64,000 bases of DNA from assembly GCA_021399435.1 (NCBI GenBank), contig JAJTUP010000025.1, forward strand, positions 868,001-932,000, written 5' to 3'. The stretch's first letter is position 1, and each line of letters opens with the position of its first letter. This document shows positions 11,301-22,826 of the stretch, piece after piece. The position numbers were made by a program, and so were the translations under genes. The stretch comes from Diaporthe sp. PMI_573 (Eukaryota > Ascomycota > Sordariomycetes > Diaporthales > Diaporthaceae). Below the pieces are notes generated by a model. It had not been told where the DNA came from, ran no database searches, and was given only the letters and a program-made list of their open reading frames with translations.

Positions 11301-12400
11301 TTTTCTAGGTTCTCGTCAAGGTACTCCCTAAGTATCTTAAGTTGTATTTCATTAAGTCTATAGATTTTAGAGAATTTAGGTATCTTTCCAGGTTCTAAGG
11401 GTATTTTGTAATTCTAGTTGCTATGTTTAGGTAGTTTAGTATTAAGCGTAGCTAAAAACAGTTTGGTATACTTGCAGTATTTCTAAGGTATAAACTCTTA
11501 AGGATCCTTCTCTACTGCCTTAGCCTTCTATAGGTAGATAATAAATTGTCGGAGAATAGGCTTGACTTGTTTTACTAAGCTAATCTTTTGGGCCTTTAGT
11601 ATTTGTTATAAGGTTTCTGTAGGTAAGATAACCGTAACTATAGGTGTTATTTTATATTGTGTGTGTTGGATTTCTTATATCTATTTTAACGCTTATTGGA
11701 TTTCCTTAATATATTTTTGTGCTGCAAGTATAATTTGCTGCTTCCTTATATCGGTCTGCATTAGACTACTTTCTTTATTAGATTTATATTTAACTAACAG
11801 TAAGTTTTTCTCATTAGTCCACGGCAGACTGCCCGGTTTATACTATCGTTATACCAGCTCATTTAGGGGCTGTTCTGAGGCCTGCCTAGGGACTGAGTCC
11901 TTCCCTCTATCCCGAAAGGTAGTTACTAGGCTTGTTTAAATATACGTTTGGGTGCTGTCTTTAGGGACTAAGCTCTGCTCATCCTTGTAATATATAATTG
12001 TTCCTTTTGCTAAGCTGACAGGGTTTGCCCAGTAAATCTGGCTAGTGGTCTAATTTATCTAAGGGTTGTTCTTTCTAAACTAAGGTATTTCTAGGATTAA
12101 CTAGTAATCCGCCGTCTTAGTAATGTTAAACAAGAGTTGCTTGATATAGTCCTAGATCTGGACTTAGAGGTAATTGGTCTTTATGTCGATAATGCCATTT
12201 CTGTAAGCAACTTCTATGCTGTTAATTACGTTAAGTCTATAGGGTTTCTTTTTTTTATGCCATGTAAGGTAGTATCTGTTTACCATCTTTAGGGAGATAA
12301 AATTCCCCTATGTTCTACTGTCGATAAGTGTATAGTACTGGTAGGCTCCAAGCTCTACCTTGATTTTTAAATATTGATAGTTGTTATTGTTATTTATCGT
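8320..12400 (-). pseudogene. Gypsy pol remnant (PR-RT-RNaseH-INT)
   Basis: Read on the minus strand: protease-like LIDSRT at about 12310-12330; RT block CVDYCxLNDITIKNRYPL at about 11185-11235 (family RQ read as CQ or stop); RNase H block VYTDYKNLIYF then NKRQIR at about 10220-10295; integrase core ILVIVDRFTKYF at about 9560-9600; and the integrase C-terminal module (EEEDKVYLFRKN, KLDYKKIGLFKI) at about 8350-8490. The x positions are stops produced by CAG-to-TAG or TGG-to-TAG changes. The family-2 copy B interrupts the integrase part. Confidence 0.85.
8815..9346 (-). mobile_element. family-2 LTR-like element, copy B, inserted in Gypsy integrase
   Basis: 532 bp with exact target duplication CTATC at 8810-8814 and 9347-9351. 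Same sequence as copy C in the opposite orientation, and same orientation as copy A. It contains two imperfect direct copies of a ~28-bp motif (AAGTCTAGGGTAACTCC type) near one end. It is younger than the Gypsy insertion it lies in. Confidence 0.85.
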
Positions 12401-13399
12401 GTATAAATACCTTATGGGTGTTCTCCCTACTGCCTGAGGTTTTATAGACAGCTTGTCTAGTTTTTTGACTATCTATAGTCCTTTTCTAGGACTTTGTCAA
12501 TACTTTTAATATTTCGTCATGTAATGCTCTATAATTATTGCAGGTCTTCTATAAGCTGTTATATGCTTTCGTCCTATATTGTGGGCTTTATAGGGCTAAG
12601 GATCTATCCTTGTTGCTATAGTTGGTGCCATTCTTTGACTTTGTCGTCTATATAGACTCGATATTCCTCGTTCTTATAGGTGTGCCATCTGGCGGGGTTG
12701 TGTAGACATACTAGGGGGGTATATAGGTTGAGTTAAAACATTGCGTAGCCTACGTTATTGTATTGTTTCTTGAGTTCCCACCCTTTAAAGTTGTCCTTTT
12801 TATAAGTCTGTTAGATATCTTGCCCTTATTACCTCTAAGGAAACTAGTTATGGCTTGCTTTCTCCTATATATAGATTCTGCATCTATTGTAGATATATAA
12901 GGCCCAAGAGATGCTGGGATGGTAACCGTGGCGAGGGAATGTCCTCCCTATGTCTCTATCCTCCTTGGTCTCCTTCCTTGGTTCTTACATTATTTATTTA
13001 AGGGGTCGTTTTGTAATTAGTACTTCTGTAATGTTAGTTCTGGGGGCTAGTAGGGATACTCTTCTTAAGTATGCCCGTGGGTCCTCTTGCTGTGCTTAAG
13101 GTATAAGTAAATCTTGGGGAATTTTCCCTACTAGCTCCTTTCTTGAGTTGTATAGGAGTTCTTTTTGTCCTCTTACAGCCAGGGTACGCTATTGTCCTAC
13201 GCCCTTAGAAAACCAGTTAGCTCCTTCTTTGTCGCTTAGGTGTATGGTATAGTTGTTATTGTAACAGGCTGTCTAGCTAAGTAAAGAATGCTTCTTGGCT
13301 TCTTTAGCCTTGTCTAGTTCTATATATACTAGCTATAATAGTCGTTATTAGATTATTTCTCCTGTTTTTAACTCGCCTTCTTGTTTATCATTAGTAGGT

Positions 13400-14520
13400 A
13401 AGTTTTAAGGAGTGATGCTAAATAGGATTTTTCCGTCTTTTATTGCCTGGTCTAGGTATACTGGGCATGGTTTGTGTTATTCTATCTTATAACGGTAGTA
13501 TTATTTAGTAATAGCTTGTTACATCTTTAAGCGTGGTGGCCTGCTAGTATAGGTAATTACGTTGGCCTATCTAGAGCCTTTAGGTACAGGCTTCTAATTT
13601 CTATTTTTCTTAAGGCTGTAGCACTCTTTTGTAAAGTATCCTATCTTATTATAGTTATAGTATTTAATGTCCCTCTTGTTTTTTTATTATACAGCATTAA
13701 GTTTTATAGGGCCTAATTGTTATCCCCATTAGGTTGGGTTATTACAATTGTATCTCTTTCTAGTATTAGACTTATTTCTCTAGTTACTTTACTGGAACGG
13801 TCTGAGATTAATACCGTGTTTTTCCTAGCGTCTCTTGTAGAGCCTGTTGTTAAGTTTAATGGCTAGTTTAACATACTATAGGAAGTCGTTAGGTCTATCG
13901 TACCTAGCTAACTCGTCCTTTACATCTTCCTTTAGTCTCTAGTAGAACATAAAGATCTTGGTGTTGTGGGTAGAATTGACTTAAGCGTAGATTTGTCGAA
14001 ATTCTACTATATAGGCCGAGGCTGGGCCTTTCTATTATAGTTTTAATAATTCTCTTTTAGCTTGTCGTTCCTCGTTAGGGTCCTGAAATAGAGCTTAGAA
14101 GGTATTTTTATAGTTTTTATATCTGCTAAACATTTTCTAAGTCTCCTGCTTGCATTTCTTAAATTTCTTAATATTAACAAAATCAGTAAGGTATGGTTTA
14201 AACTAGGCAAGCACTCTTTCCTTAAGGAATAAGGCCGTGTATATAATTTGTTTTCCATCTACTTGGCTATTTATATAGTTAAAACGCTAGTAGGCCCTAA
14301 CTTAGATGAGGTAAGGTTACAACTGGCCCGGAGTTCCATTGTAAGGGGTCGAGCTGTTAAGCCTAATATTTTCCTTGGTCGGGATTAGGGTGTTAACAAT
14401 AGCAGCGGCGGCCCGAAGGGTGGTAACTTCCTTCTTAAGGTTCTCTATCTTTTCGTTCTGTTTGGCCTGCTTATTTATAAGGATATAGAGGCGATTAACC
14501 TTGCTAACCAACTCCTAGAG
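13400..14520 (-). pseudogene. Gypsy gag remnant with CCHC knuckle
   Basis: On the minus strand the segment 13625-13670 reads IKYYNYNKIGYFTKEC. Spacing matches a retroviral-type zinc knuckle C-x2-C-x4-H-x4-C in which the first two Cys and the His have all become Tyr, each by a single RIP-type transition. Upstream (14043-14511) are short open stretches rich in Lys, Asn and Leu that fit a gag N-terminal region. Broken throughout. Confidence 0.7.
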
Positions 14521-14704
14521 TTGTTTATTAGTTATCCTGCTATTATTATTGGTGTTATTACTAGTGTCGCTATTAATAGTGTTGTCTAATTTCTGTAGAA
14601 GGTTTTACTAAGGGTTGTTGTTTCTAAATCTAGATATTATAAAGGTATTATGTATAATATTACTTAAAGTCCGCGTTATAATGTATAAACAAGAGTAGTT
14701 AAAA

Positions 14705-15177
14705 TGTAATAATTAAGGTTTCCTAGGTCTTTTAAACTAAAAGATTAGGTCTATGTCGAAGATGTATAATAAGGCGGTTAATTGAGTAATGGGGTTTCTA
14801 ATAATAATTACAAGCTAATAAAAGCTATTTAGGATAAATACTTAGATTAACTATTAAAGAGCTGTCTATGCTATCTAGTTATCTGGTAACAAGTGTATCT
14901 TTATATGTCCATCTCTTTAGTAAGGCTTGCCGGGAGCGCTGGTTGCTCTTAGCGATCTAGTATAGGAGAGTGCCTAGAGCACTAGTTGCTCCTAGTGCTC
15001 TATGGTATTAGATTACTAGGATTAATTATTGCTCTAATTAATCCGCCTTATCTAATCAGTGATTATATAACCTGTGGCTTGGTCCCTTGTGTCGTTTGTT
15101 TGGCCGGTGTGCTGGCCTAGTGGGGTTGTTCCTCCGCAGAACCAACCGTTGGTCCTATTTCTGTCAGGGTCGTGACA
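14705..15177 (-). repeat. Gypsy LTR (5' LTR in element orientation)
   Basis: 473 bp, TG at 14705 and CA at 15176-15177, followed at once by the AGGTA duplication. It keeps the canonical terminal dinucleotides that the left copy has lost. Confidence 0.9.
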
Positions 15178-15664
15178 AGGTAGCAGTAGGGTGCCTGGAG
15201 GCCTTGTTGGAATGCTTGAGAGTGGTTTGGACAACTTTGTATTGAATTTGAGTGGGCTTCTGTCAGCCCTCCTCACAGTCCCTCCGACATTGTCTCACCC
15301 GCGGGCACGCGAGGGTTGGCTCTGGTGCGCGAATAGAGGGGCTGGAAAATTCGGCCCTCAGACCTACTATCTTTGGCTTTAAATAGCCAGCCAACCCTAA
15401 CCCTGACAGTAACCAAACTAAATACAGATAAACTTCAGAAAACAAGCTATGTAATAAGCTAAGTTACATGCTTTTTGGGTAAGAAATAAGGGTAATGCAG
15501 AGGTACGAAGTTAGGGTCTTAAAACAGCCCAAAAAATCGACTCACGGCCACCAAACTCATCTTTCGGCGCGCACGCCCCATAGGCACTTAGAGAAATCCA
15601 GTGCCAAGTCTAGGGTAACTCCCTACGTGCAGCGCCTACACGAGCGTTTCCGTTTAACAAATAT

Positions 15665-16115
15665 AATGCCTAAAACCAAGGGAATTACTCCTATTTCGCT
15701 AGACCAATGGATTGTGGTAGTTAACGACCGTGTTACAGGAAGCCGCCGTCGACCGGTTTGTAGCAAACCTGTGTGGTCTGGGTAAGTCAACGAGGCCCCA
15801 TCCGGCCCACCCCCCATTTGGCCCACTTGGCCGCATAGAAACAACCATTAATATCTCCACCAAGACGAATTTAATTAATATAAAACTAATAGGGGTCTTA
15901 GAAAATATAATTATTAGCTTATATAAAAATTTTGAAAATTCTATTTAAAGCTATAGTACTAAAACAGTAGGTTAAACTTAAAATAGACTCTTTATATTTT
16001 AAAGTAATTTTTACTTAAAATAAATAACCTATAAATATATACTATAGATAATAATAAAGATAAAGAATAGAAGTTTTAATAGTCTATTTAATTTAAAAAT
16101 CTCTTATAAATCTAA
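15665..16115. other. AT-rich spacer between transposons
   Basis: Starts with moderately GC DNA (15670-15840) and becomes AT-rich. No gene, terminal repeat or target duplication recognised. Confidence 0.4.
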
Positions 16116-16117
16116 TA

Positions 16118-16320
16118 ACGTGGTTCACCAGTCAGTGGGTCATACCAGTCAGTGGGACACTTTTGCTAACTTAACCAACTTTTGCCAACCCTAGCACCTA
16201 CCAGGTGCTAAAGGGTTAGTTAAAATTGGTACCAATTGGTGCCAACTGCTTCAAATTCCTTATTTTTAATTGATTCGGTTAATTTAGAGGTGTGGTGGTG
16301 TTATAGTGCTAGTCTGAAAG
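16118..16320 (+). repeat. left terminal inverted repeat of the pogo-like element
   Basis: Pairs with 18240-18442. It contains an internal direct repeat CCAGTCAGTGGG (about 16127 and 16145) that may serve as transposase binding sites, as subterminal repeats do in other mariner-like elements. Confidence 0.8.
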
Positions 16321-18239
16321 TTTAAAGTTTTGGTAGGCGGCTTTGTTTTTGGTACAGATCGCGTCTCTATTTTTCGCGTCAATCTCGTATTACTCTACCT
16401 ACTTAAATATCTAACACGCTAGAAATTAACAACTACTATGCTAATCTACCCAAAAGAATAGAAAGTCTAACTAGTACTTTAGGTAATTAAGAACTCTAAA
16501 AAAAATCAAAAGAAACCCTTAAGTATACGCCAGGCTATATATATCTTCAACATCCCTAGAAGTATGCTCTTTAGGAGGATGAATAACTAACATGACTGTG
16601 ATAAATTACGTATTAACTACTATAAACTTGACTAAATCGAAGAGCAAACGCTTGTCTGATATATTATTAAGCAAGATGTATGAGGATTTCCAATACGACT
16701 TTTTGGTGTAGAAGATATGGCTAACCTTTTGCTGGTATTGCGTGATAGTAAGCTGGTTGGTAAGAACTAGGTATGATGCTTTGTGGATGTATAACTAAGC
16801 TTGAAAACAAGATTTTCTCGGCCTTATAACTACTAGAGGGCCCTCTGCGAAGATCTAGAGGTTATTAGGAACTAGTTTCGGCTGCTCTGCAATATGATGG
16901 CTAAGTATGGGATTATAGATAACGACTTGTACAACTTTGATAAGACAGGCTTTATGATAGGCGTAATAATTATAGTAATGGTTATTACACGTGCTGATAG
17001 ACAGGGAAAGGCTAAATCTGTACAGCCTGGAAACCGGGAATAGGCAACAGCTATTGAGTATATTAATGTAAAGGGCTAGTGTATCCTGTTGTTTGTGATT
17101 GTCTAAGGCGCCTACTACCTTGCTAACTAGATCATAGAGTCTGGCTTTCTACTAAGCTAGATTATTAAGCCTACTCCTAATGGGTGGATAGATAACAAGA
17201 CTGGTCTAGAATGGATTTAGTACTTTAACAAGTATATAATTAAGTAGACAAAGGGTAAGTACTAGATGCTTGTCCTGGATAGATACGAGAGCCATGTATT
17301 AGCAGAATTCGAGTAGTACTATAATAATAACAATATTATCCCTATCAGTATACCCCCATACTCATCTTATCTACTTTAGCCATTAGATGTTGTATTATTT
17401 TCGCTATTAAAGCATGTATATGGTGATAAGATTAATCTCTTTATCCAGGTGTTTATTAACTATATTACTAAGTCTAAGTTCTTTATTATATTTAAGGTAG
17501 CCCATGACAAGGTCTTTACGGAAGAAAACATGAAATCTAGGTTTAGAGGGGCTGGTATTTCTCCATAGGACCTAGATTCTGTGATTTCCAAACTAGATGT
17601 CTACCTACAAACTCTAGTACAATCCCTCCCTATATTACTAATAAAATAGAAATCATAAATACTATCTAATACTAACCAGACTATCTAGTAGTCAAGTTTT
17701 ATTAAGGGCAGGATATCTATATACTAGGGCAGCTCTCCTATACTAATTATCTAGGTAGTTAAGAAGTTTACAAAGGGTATACAAGCGATGGTGTATTAGA
17801 TTACTCTTTTGAATGATTAGGTCTGTACCCTTGAGAAGGCTAATATTGGGCTTGCTAAGCGCTGGAGGGCTAAAAGAAGTTGGGTCTAGCTTGGAGGGGT
17901 ACTTAGTATTAAGGATTTCTAGGTAATAATTGAAGAAAAACAAAAGGGGAAGCAGCCAGCTAGTAAAATGGCTGGTGATGGTGAGGAGGTGGTCCGCGGC
18001 GGACCGTCTAAATAACAATATGGTAACTATGGTAAGACTAGGCATAATGTAAGAACTTGTGAGAAAGATGTAGAAGAGTCTAGTTATTTAGATTCCGAGT
18101 AAATAATAGTATATTTTTAAGCGGTCCGCGGCAGACTGCCTAAATAGTTGGTCTAGCTAGTGTAGATTAAGGTTGATCCTGTATAGCTGAAATGCTTCAT
18201 TTTGGTGGGGAAGCCGATTTTCCTACCAAAAGTCGTCTA

Positions 18240-18442
18240 CTTTAGACTAGCACTACAGCAGCACCAACCTCTCTAAATTAACCGAATCAATTGGAAATAA
18301 GGAATTTGAAGCGGTTGGCACTAATTGGTGCTAATTTTAACTGACCCTTTGGCACCTGGTGGGTGCTGGGGTTGGTAAAAGTTGGTTAAGTTAGCAAAAG
18401 TGTCCCACTGACTGGTATGACCCACTAACTGGTGAACCACGT
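18240..18442 (-). repeat. right terminal inverted repeat of the pogo-like element
   Basis: Reverse complement of the left repeat with scattered transitions, ending CTGGTGAACCACGT before the TA target. Confidence 0.8.
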
Positions 18443-18604
18443 TATAGTTATTTTTAAGATTTTCTATTTTATTAAATAATTTAGTTATATTTAAAATAAT
18501 ATTTTTTATGGATTCTTTATATAAACTATAGTTATAACATAGGTCTTACTTAATTTTAAGTATTTTTATTAAAGCTTTAAAATATAATTTTTATTTTTTC
18601 TATT

Positions 18605-19137
18605 TGTTAAACGGAAACGCTTGTGTGGGCGCTGCACGTAAGGGGTTACCCTAGACTTCACGTAGGGAGTTACCCTAGACTTGGCACTTTTTCGGCTAAG
18701 TGCCTATGTGGCGTGCGCGCCGGCAGATGAGTTTGGTGGCCGTGAGTCGATTTTTTGGGCTATTGTAAGACCCTAACTTCGAACCTCTGCATTCCCCTTA
18801 TTTCTTACCCAAAAAGCATGTAACCTAGTTTATTAGATAGCCTGATTTCTGAAGTTTATCTGTATTTAGTTTGGTTACTGTCAGGGTTAAGGTTGGCTGG
18901 TTATTTAAAGCCAAAGATAGTGGGTCCGAGGGCCGAATTTTCCGGCCTCCCTATCTGCGCACCAGAGCCAACCACAGCGTGCCCAGGGTTGAGACGATGT
19001 CGGAGGGACTGTGAGGAGGGCTGACAGAAGCCCACTCAAATTCAATGCAAAGTTGTCCAAACCATTCTCAAGCGTCCCACCAAGACCTCCAGTGCACCCT
19101 ACTGCTACCTGACCCATTCGATCCACCAACCTTCAGA
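18605..19137 (+). mobile_element. family-2 LTR-like element, copy C
   Basis: 533 bp, TGTTAAACGG to CCTTCAGA, flanked by exact CTATT at 18600-18604 and 19138-19142. Opposite orientation to copies A and B. It is the least mutated copy by eye and marks the right edge of the transposon nest. Confidence 0.85.
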
Positions 19138-19142
19138 CTATT

Positions 19143-19902
19143 AAATATTTCTTAGGAAAATCTTTTTTTTACTAGTAATAACAAAGAGACGGCCTTTGGC
19201 CTTGCGATTCTAGCGGTAAGCCATAACTAGCTGTTCCTAGATAGCTAGCTACTTCGTGCTGGCTATTCTGTGTACCAGCTATTACTCGCTAGCCACTCCG
19301 TGTACTAGCCATCTTGTGCTAGCCACCTTGTGTGCTAGCTATTCTGCGCTGGCCACATCGTACTGTCCTTATTTGTTCTGCCGGTCCTGACCGCTCTTGG
19401 TGGGGCGGTCGGTATATCAGGCCTGGCTGATGCATGCTCGTAACATAAGGCAAGACTGATTCTTACAGGAGGGAAGTTCCCCTACTCAGGCAGACCAGCG
19501 GTCCGCCTACGAAATAGGGGCGGGGTGGCCCTGGGCCATTCCCGCCCCGGTAAGGGAACGCCAGACCGCCCAGCCACCCCGCTATAGGTTGCCCTTTGGG
19601 GCCAATCTGGTGTGACTCTGGCGGTTCACACCAACAGGTCCAGACCCCATACCTAGGGGTGGCTCCCCTGGCGGCGTGGTGCAGGTCCCTTACAGGTAAG
19701 ATTTAACGTAATTAAGGATAGACTAAAGCTAAGGCTTGATCGAGAGTAGAACAGCCCGATTCGGTAGGTATTAAGAGAGGTTGAGGTCGGCCGCGCAAGA
19801 CTTTGTGTACGTAGAATCTAAGAGATCCTAATTTCGAATCGCTGCCGCTTTATCCCCTCGGCGGAGCTACAAAATGGAAAAAACAGATCTCTGGAGGGAG
19901 TC
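19143..19902. repeat. repeat-like DNA with short tandem motifs
   Basis: At about 19245-19360 there are irregular tandem units around CTAGCCA and TGTGCTAGC, roughly 20 bp each. The following GC-rich stretch (19480-19690) has inverted GGGGCGGGG / CCCGCCCC blocks. It could be the end of a retroelement but I could not assign it. No gene. Confidence 0.45.
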
Positions 19903-20019
19903 AAGCTGGCTGTAGAAACCGAGCTGGCTGTAGAAACCGAGCTGGCTGTAGAAACCAAGTTGGCTCCAGAGACCGAGCTGGCTGCAGAGACTAAGCTGAC
20001 TGTAGAAACCAAGTTGGCT
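19903..20019 (+). repeat. 18-bp minisatellite left of the HET gene
   Basis: Six and a half 18-bp units of the type AAGCTGGCTGTAGAAACC. In one plus-strand frame they read as a hexapeptide repeat (KLAVET, ELAVET, KLAPET, ELAAET, KLTVET). Substitutions leave that frame open, and a stop follows about 30 bp beyond the array. The same repeat type is present on the other side of the HET gene. Confidence 0.85.
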
Positions 20020-20371
20020 CAACAAGGGCCTTGCCACTATCAATGTTGAATTTTTTTTTACGACTTGCAAGTTGAGGACTTGATGGAACATCAAGGCCTT
20101 ATGAGCAACCCAGTAGAAAGACCTAGCGATGATTGAGAAAGGAGATTTTGGACTGCTTACGTGACTTGTACAGCAGATCATTCCTAGCAAAGACAGTTGC
20201 ATACAATAGTGTTGTGCGACTCTGCAGAATTATCATGCGTCATTGGGCAGCGTCAAGTGCCCATATGTGACCTTTCTGCATGAAGATGCGGGGTTTGCAA
20301 CCACTCATCGTCATTGTAGCCCAACAATTCCCAACACCTAGATACCTCTGAAGACATAATTAAACGAAAAT

Positions 20372-22471
20372 ATGGAGAACGACCAGGATTTTCTCACAAC
20401 ATCTTCCGAAGACCATGATGGGCCTCCTCAGCCCACAGAGTCCTCGGAGTCTGAAGAGATGTCTGAATCGGAAGAGTTGTCTGACTACGAAGAGTCGTCC
20501 GAACCAGAAGATTGCCTCATTTGTGGGGGCCTCGACATTTCGTGGTGTTCCGACATACTGGAAACCAATAAGTTCATCGCATCAGCGGATAGCGGGACAT
20601 GCTCGACTTGTGAAATGCTGCGAGGCGGGCTCTCCCTCGTTACCGATCTCCAACTAGTCACGAAGATTAGATTCGATTTCCAGGGAACTAGGGCTGTTGT
20701 GGTTTATACTTGGCGAGGAGAGGGCGAATCTTGTTCCTATGAATTTTACCTGTCATCCTCATCAGGTAACGTCCTTACCGCGGCCGTTTAGGATTTACCC
20801 CGACAAAACAGTATAATAACAGCTGTGAGCAAACAATAAATAGGGATGGTAAAGGGCAGTGCTTGGTCAAAGACTGCACGCGATTTACCCCACTCGCTCG
20901 TCGAACGCCTCCGTCTTGCAAGGTCCTGGCTCGACAGTTGTCGAGAAACCCACGTTCGGTGCCCGGCAGTCGTCATAGATCAATTACCGAAACGGGTACT
21001 GCTGCTCGGAGAAAACGACCAAGACATCCGTCTGCTCGAGACAGCCAGTGAGCAGGGGGGCTATGCAGCCCTGAGCTACTGCTGGGGTACGGCTGGTAAT
21101 ATAAAGACGATCCGAGAAAATCTGGCGGAAAGATTGAAGCAAATTGATCCCAGAGAAGTACCCAAGACCATCCTTGATGCTATTCATATCACTAGGTCTC
21201 TCGGTTTGAGGTATCTCTGGGTCGACTCTCTTTGCATCATCCAACAGGATGATGCAGACTGGCAGGAGCAAGGATCTTTGATGGGCGACATATACGCCAA
21301 GGCGGCTGTTGTCATTGCGGCGCATTCCTCCGCAGATGCTCACGGAGGCTGTCTGTCGACGGACCATTCACGGAACGAGGCGCTAGCTACCTTTACCACC
21401 ATCCTGGACGGTGAAACTGCCACGATCTCCATACGAAAGGATACTTTATCTTCCACGTATGGGCAGACTCCTGCCCATTGCACCGGGGATAGCGGGTGGG
21501 AATCAAAGCTCGAGTCTCGCGGTTGGACGCTACAAGAAAATATCCTTGCCAAGAGGATACTGCACTGCACCAGGTCCGAGATAGCCTGGCAATGCTCGCA
21601 CATGATATGCGAATGTTCCGCAGAGTCTGATGTGGAATTCGATGCCCGGTTTTCAGACCCCTTTACAAAGCTTCTGGGCCGTAATCCCCAGTATAAGGCC
21701 TCCGACGAGGATTCTCCGTCCAGCCTTCGGGAGGAGCTTCTGCAAAGTGACTGGCGGAAGCTGGTCGAGTTATACACATCCCGCAGCTTCACTTTTCCTG
21801 AGAAAGACAGACTACCCGCCTTGGCGGGCATTATCTCCACCTTATCCCAGGCGGCACCCACCGTATTTCGCAGGACGGACTACATGTTTGGGCTCTGGCG
21901 GAAATGCCTCGTCAGCGACCTCCTCTGGTGTAGAGCACCTGATGACACGACACCTCCTAGACGACTGTCGCAGGACACAGCACCGTCCTGGTCGTGGGCA
22001 TCCCTCAGCCATGGATCTGTTGCGTTCCCCACCAACCATAACCTAATGGTCGAGCTTGACTACCTTGGCGGCCATTGGCAATTCAAACAAGCGTGCCGAG
22101 TTGAAAATGTCGTCTGCTCACCGAAATCAACGCAGCATGTCTTTGGAAGCACCGGGAGTGGCCGAATCGAGATACTCGCAAAAGTAGAACAGATCTCTTT
22201 GGACCGGGATGCAAAGGTAGAAGGCAAGAACATCACGCTTGACGCCCCCAACGACATTGACCTTCCGGGAACTTTCTATACGGTGGTTCTTGGATGGGTC
22301 TTGAAACGGAGGCAAAACGAGAGGGGGACAGCAAAGCCTCATGGGCTCGTCCTGGTGGAATCTCGGCTTAAAGGCTCATTTGAGAGGGTAGGGTACTTCC
22401 AGGGGCCTGATATCACTCCTTCTACTGTTGGCTCTATCCGTGGCGAGAAGCAGCGCGTTAATCTGATTTGA
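20372..22471 (+). CDS. HET-domain protein, about 673 aa, one intron
   Basis: Exon 1 is 20372-20765 and exon 2 is 20844-22471; the 78-bp intron (GTAACG...TAG, branch-like TAATAAC) joins them in frame. The N-terminus is Ser/Glu-rich and acidic, followed by CLICGG and CSTCEM Cys pairs that may bind metal. The HET domain (PF06985) spans about residues 200-360: YAALSYCWG, LRYLWVDSLCIIQQDDADW, and GWTLQENILAKRILHC. HET domains act in heterokaryon incompatibility and related cell-death responses and are now regarded as TIR-like. The remaining ~300 residues show no known repeat or NACHT/WD partner. The gene is undamaged although it lies 1.2 kb from the RIP-mutated nest. Confidence 0.93.
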
Positions 22472-22826
22472 GTGAGGCTCATATCTAAGGATATAAGGGA
22501 GGGGAGTAAATGATCCCCGGCAGTATGTATCCCTGAGCTCGAAGAACGTATCCGGTTTGGACCGCTGTCCAAAACAGGCAATTGAGAAGTACTAGGTAGC
22601 CTTTTTCTTCTTTGCGTCAGGATTTTGCCCTGTCTTGACATCAGTTTTCTATTGTTTCTGAAGAAAACAATTTAGTAGTGTCCTCCTCACGTCTGAACAT
22701 GCGATTGCACACTGACTGACACTGATTATAGTAGTGTGAATTTCCCTGTCGTTGCAGTCTTTATATGTCCAAACGCTTCGTTGTTGTGTGCATTGATCAA
22801 TGCCTGCTTGATGCTTACCGACAAGG

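Larger units (their letters stand above)
6896..15177 (-). mobile_element. Ty3/Gypsy LTR retrotransposon, RIP-degraded
   Basis: An 8.28-kb element bounded by two 473-bp direct repeats (6896-7368 and 14705-15177) and an exact 5-bp target duplication AGGTA on both sides. Read on the minus strand, the residual translation gives, in order, a CCHC knuckle, an aspartic-protease-like LIDSRT, reverse transcriptase, RNase H, integrase and the integrase C-terminal module. RT before integrase makes it Gypsy-type. Every domain is broken by TAG/TAA codons of RIP type, so the copy is dead. A family-2 element (8815-9346) is inserted inside it, and a second, opposite-strand reading frame lies near its 3' end. 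Confidence 0.9.
6864..15659 (-). mobile_element. family-2 LTR-like element, copy A, split by the Gypsy insertion
   Basis: The left piece is 6864-6895 and the right piece 15178-15659; together they match copies B (8815-9346) and C (18605-19137). Outer target duplication AATAT is exact at 6859-6863 and 15660-15664. The Gypsy element inserted after the internal AGGTA, which is duplicated at 6891-6895 and 15178-15182. Rejoined length is about 509 bp. In its own orientation (minus here) the element begins TGTTAAACGG and ends CCTTCAGA. The 5-bp duplications and ~530-bp size favour a solo LTR or a small non-autonomous retroelement; no coding capacity is seen. Confidence 0.8.
16118..18442 (+). mobile_element. 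Fot1/pogo-type Tc1-mariner DNA transposon, RIP-degraded
   Basis: The element is 2325 bp, flanked by TA (16116-16117, 18443-18444), with ends ACGTGGTTCACCAG and the exact reverse complement. Inverted similarity continues about 200 bp inward (left to about 16320, right from about 18240), far longer than short Fot1 ends. The plus-strand translation from about 16430 matches a pogo-like DDE transposase: DNDLYNFDKTGF, then QPGNRE, NGWIDNKTGLEW, LDRYESH (family LDGHESH, His to Tyr here), then PPYSSYLLxPLDV. Numerous TAG stops and altered catalytic surroundings make the copy inactive. Confidence 0.9.

Noticed and set aside
18770..18800. tRNA or SINE B-box-like GGTTCGAAG in family-2 elements
   Set aside because: The match to the B-box consensus is incomplete, no A box lies at the right distance, and the motif is not conserved in copies A and B.
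20372..20791. 139-aa separate small gene before the HET frame
   Set aside because: A 78-bp intron with good donor, branch and acceptor joins it in frame to the HET frame, so it is exon 1.
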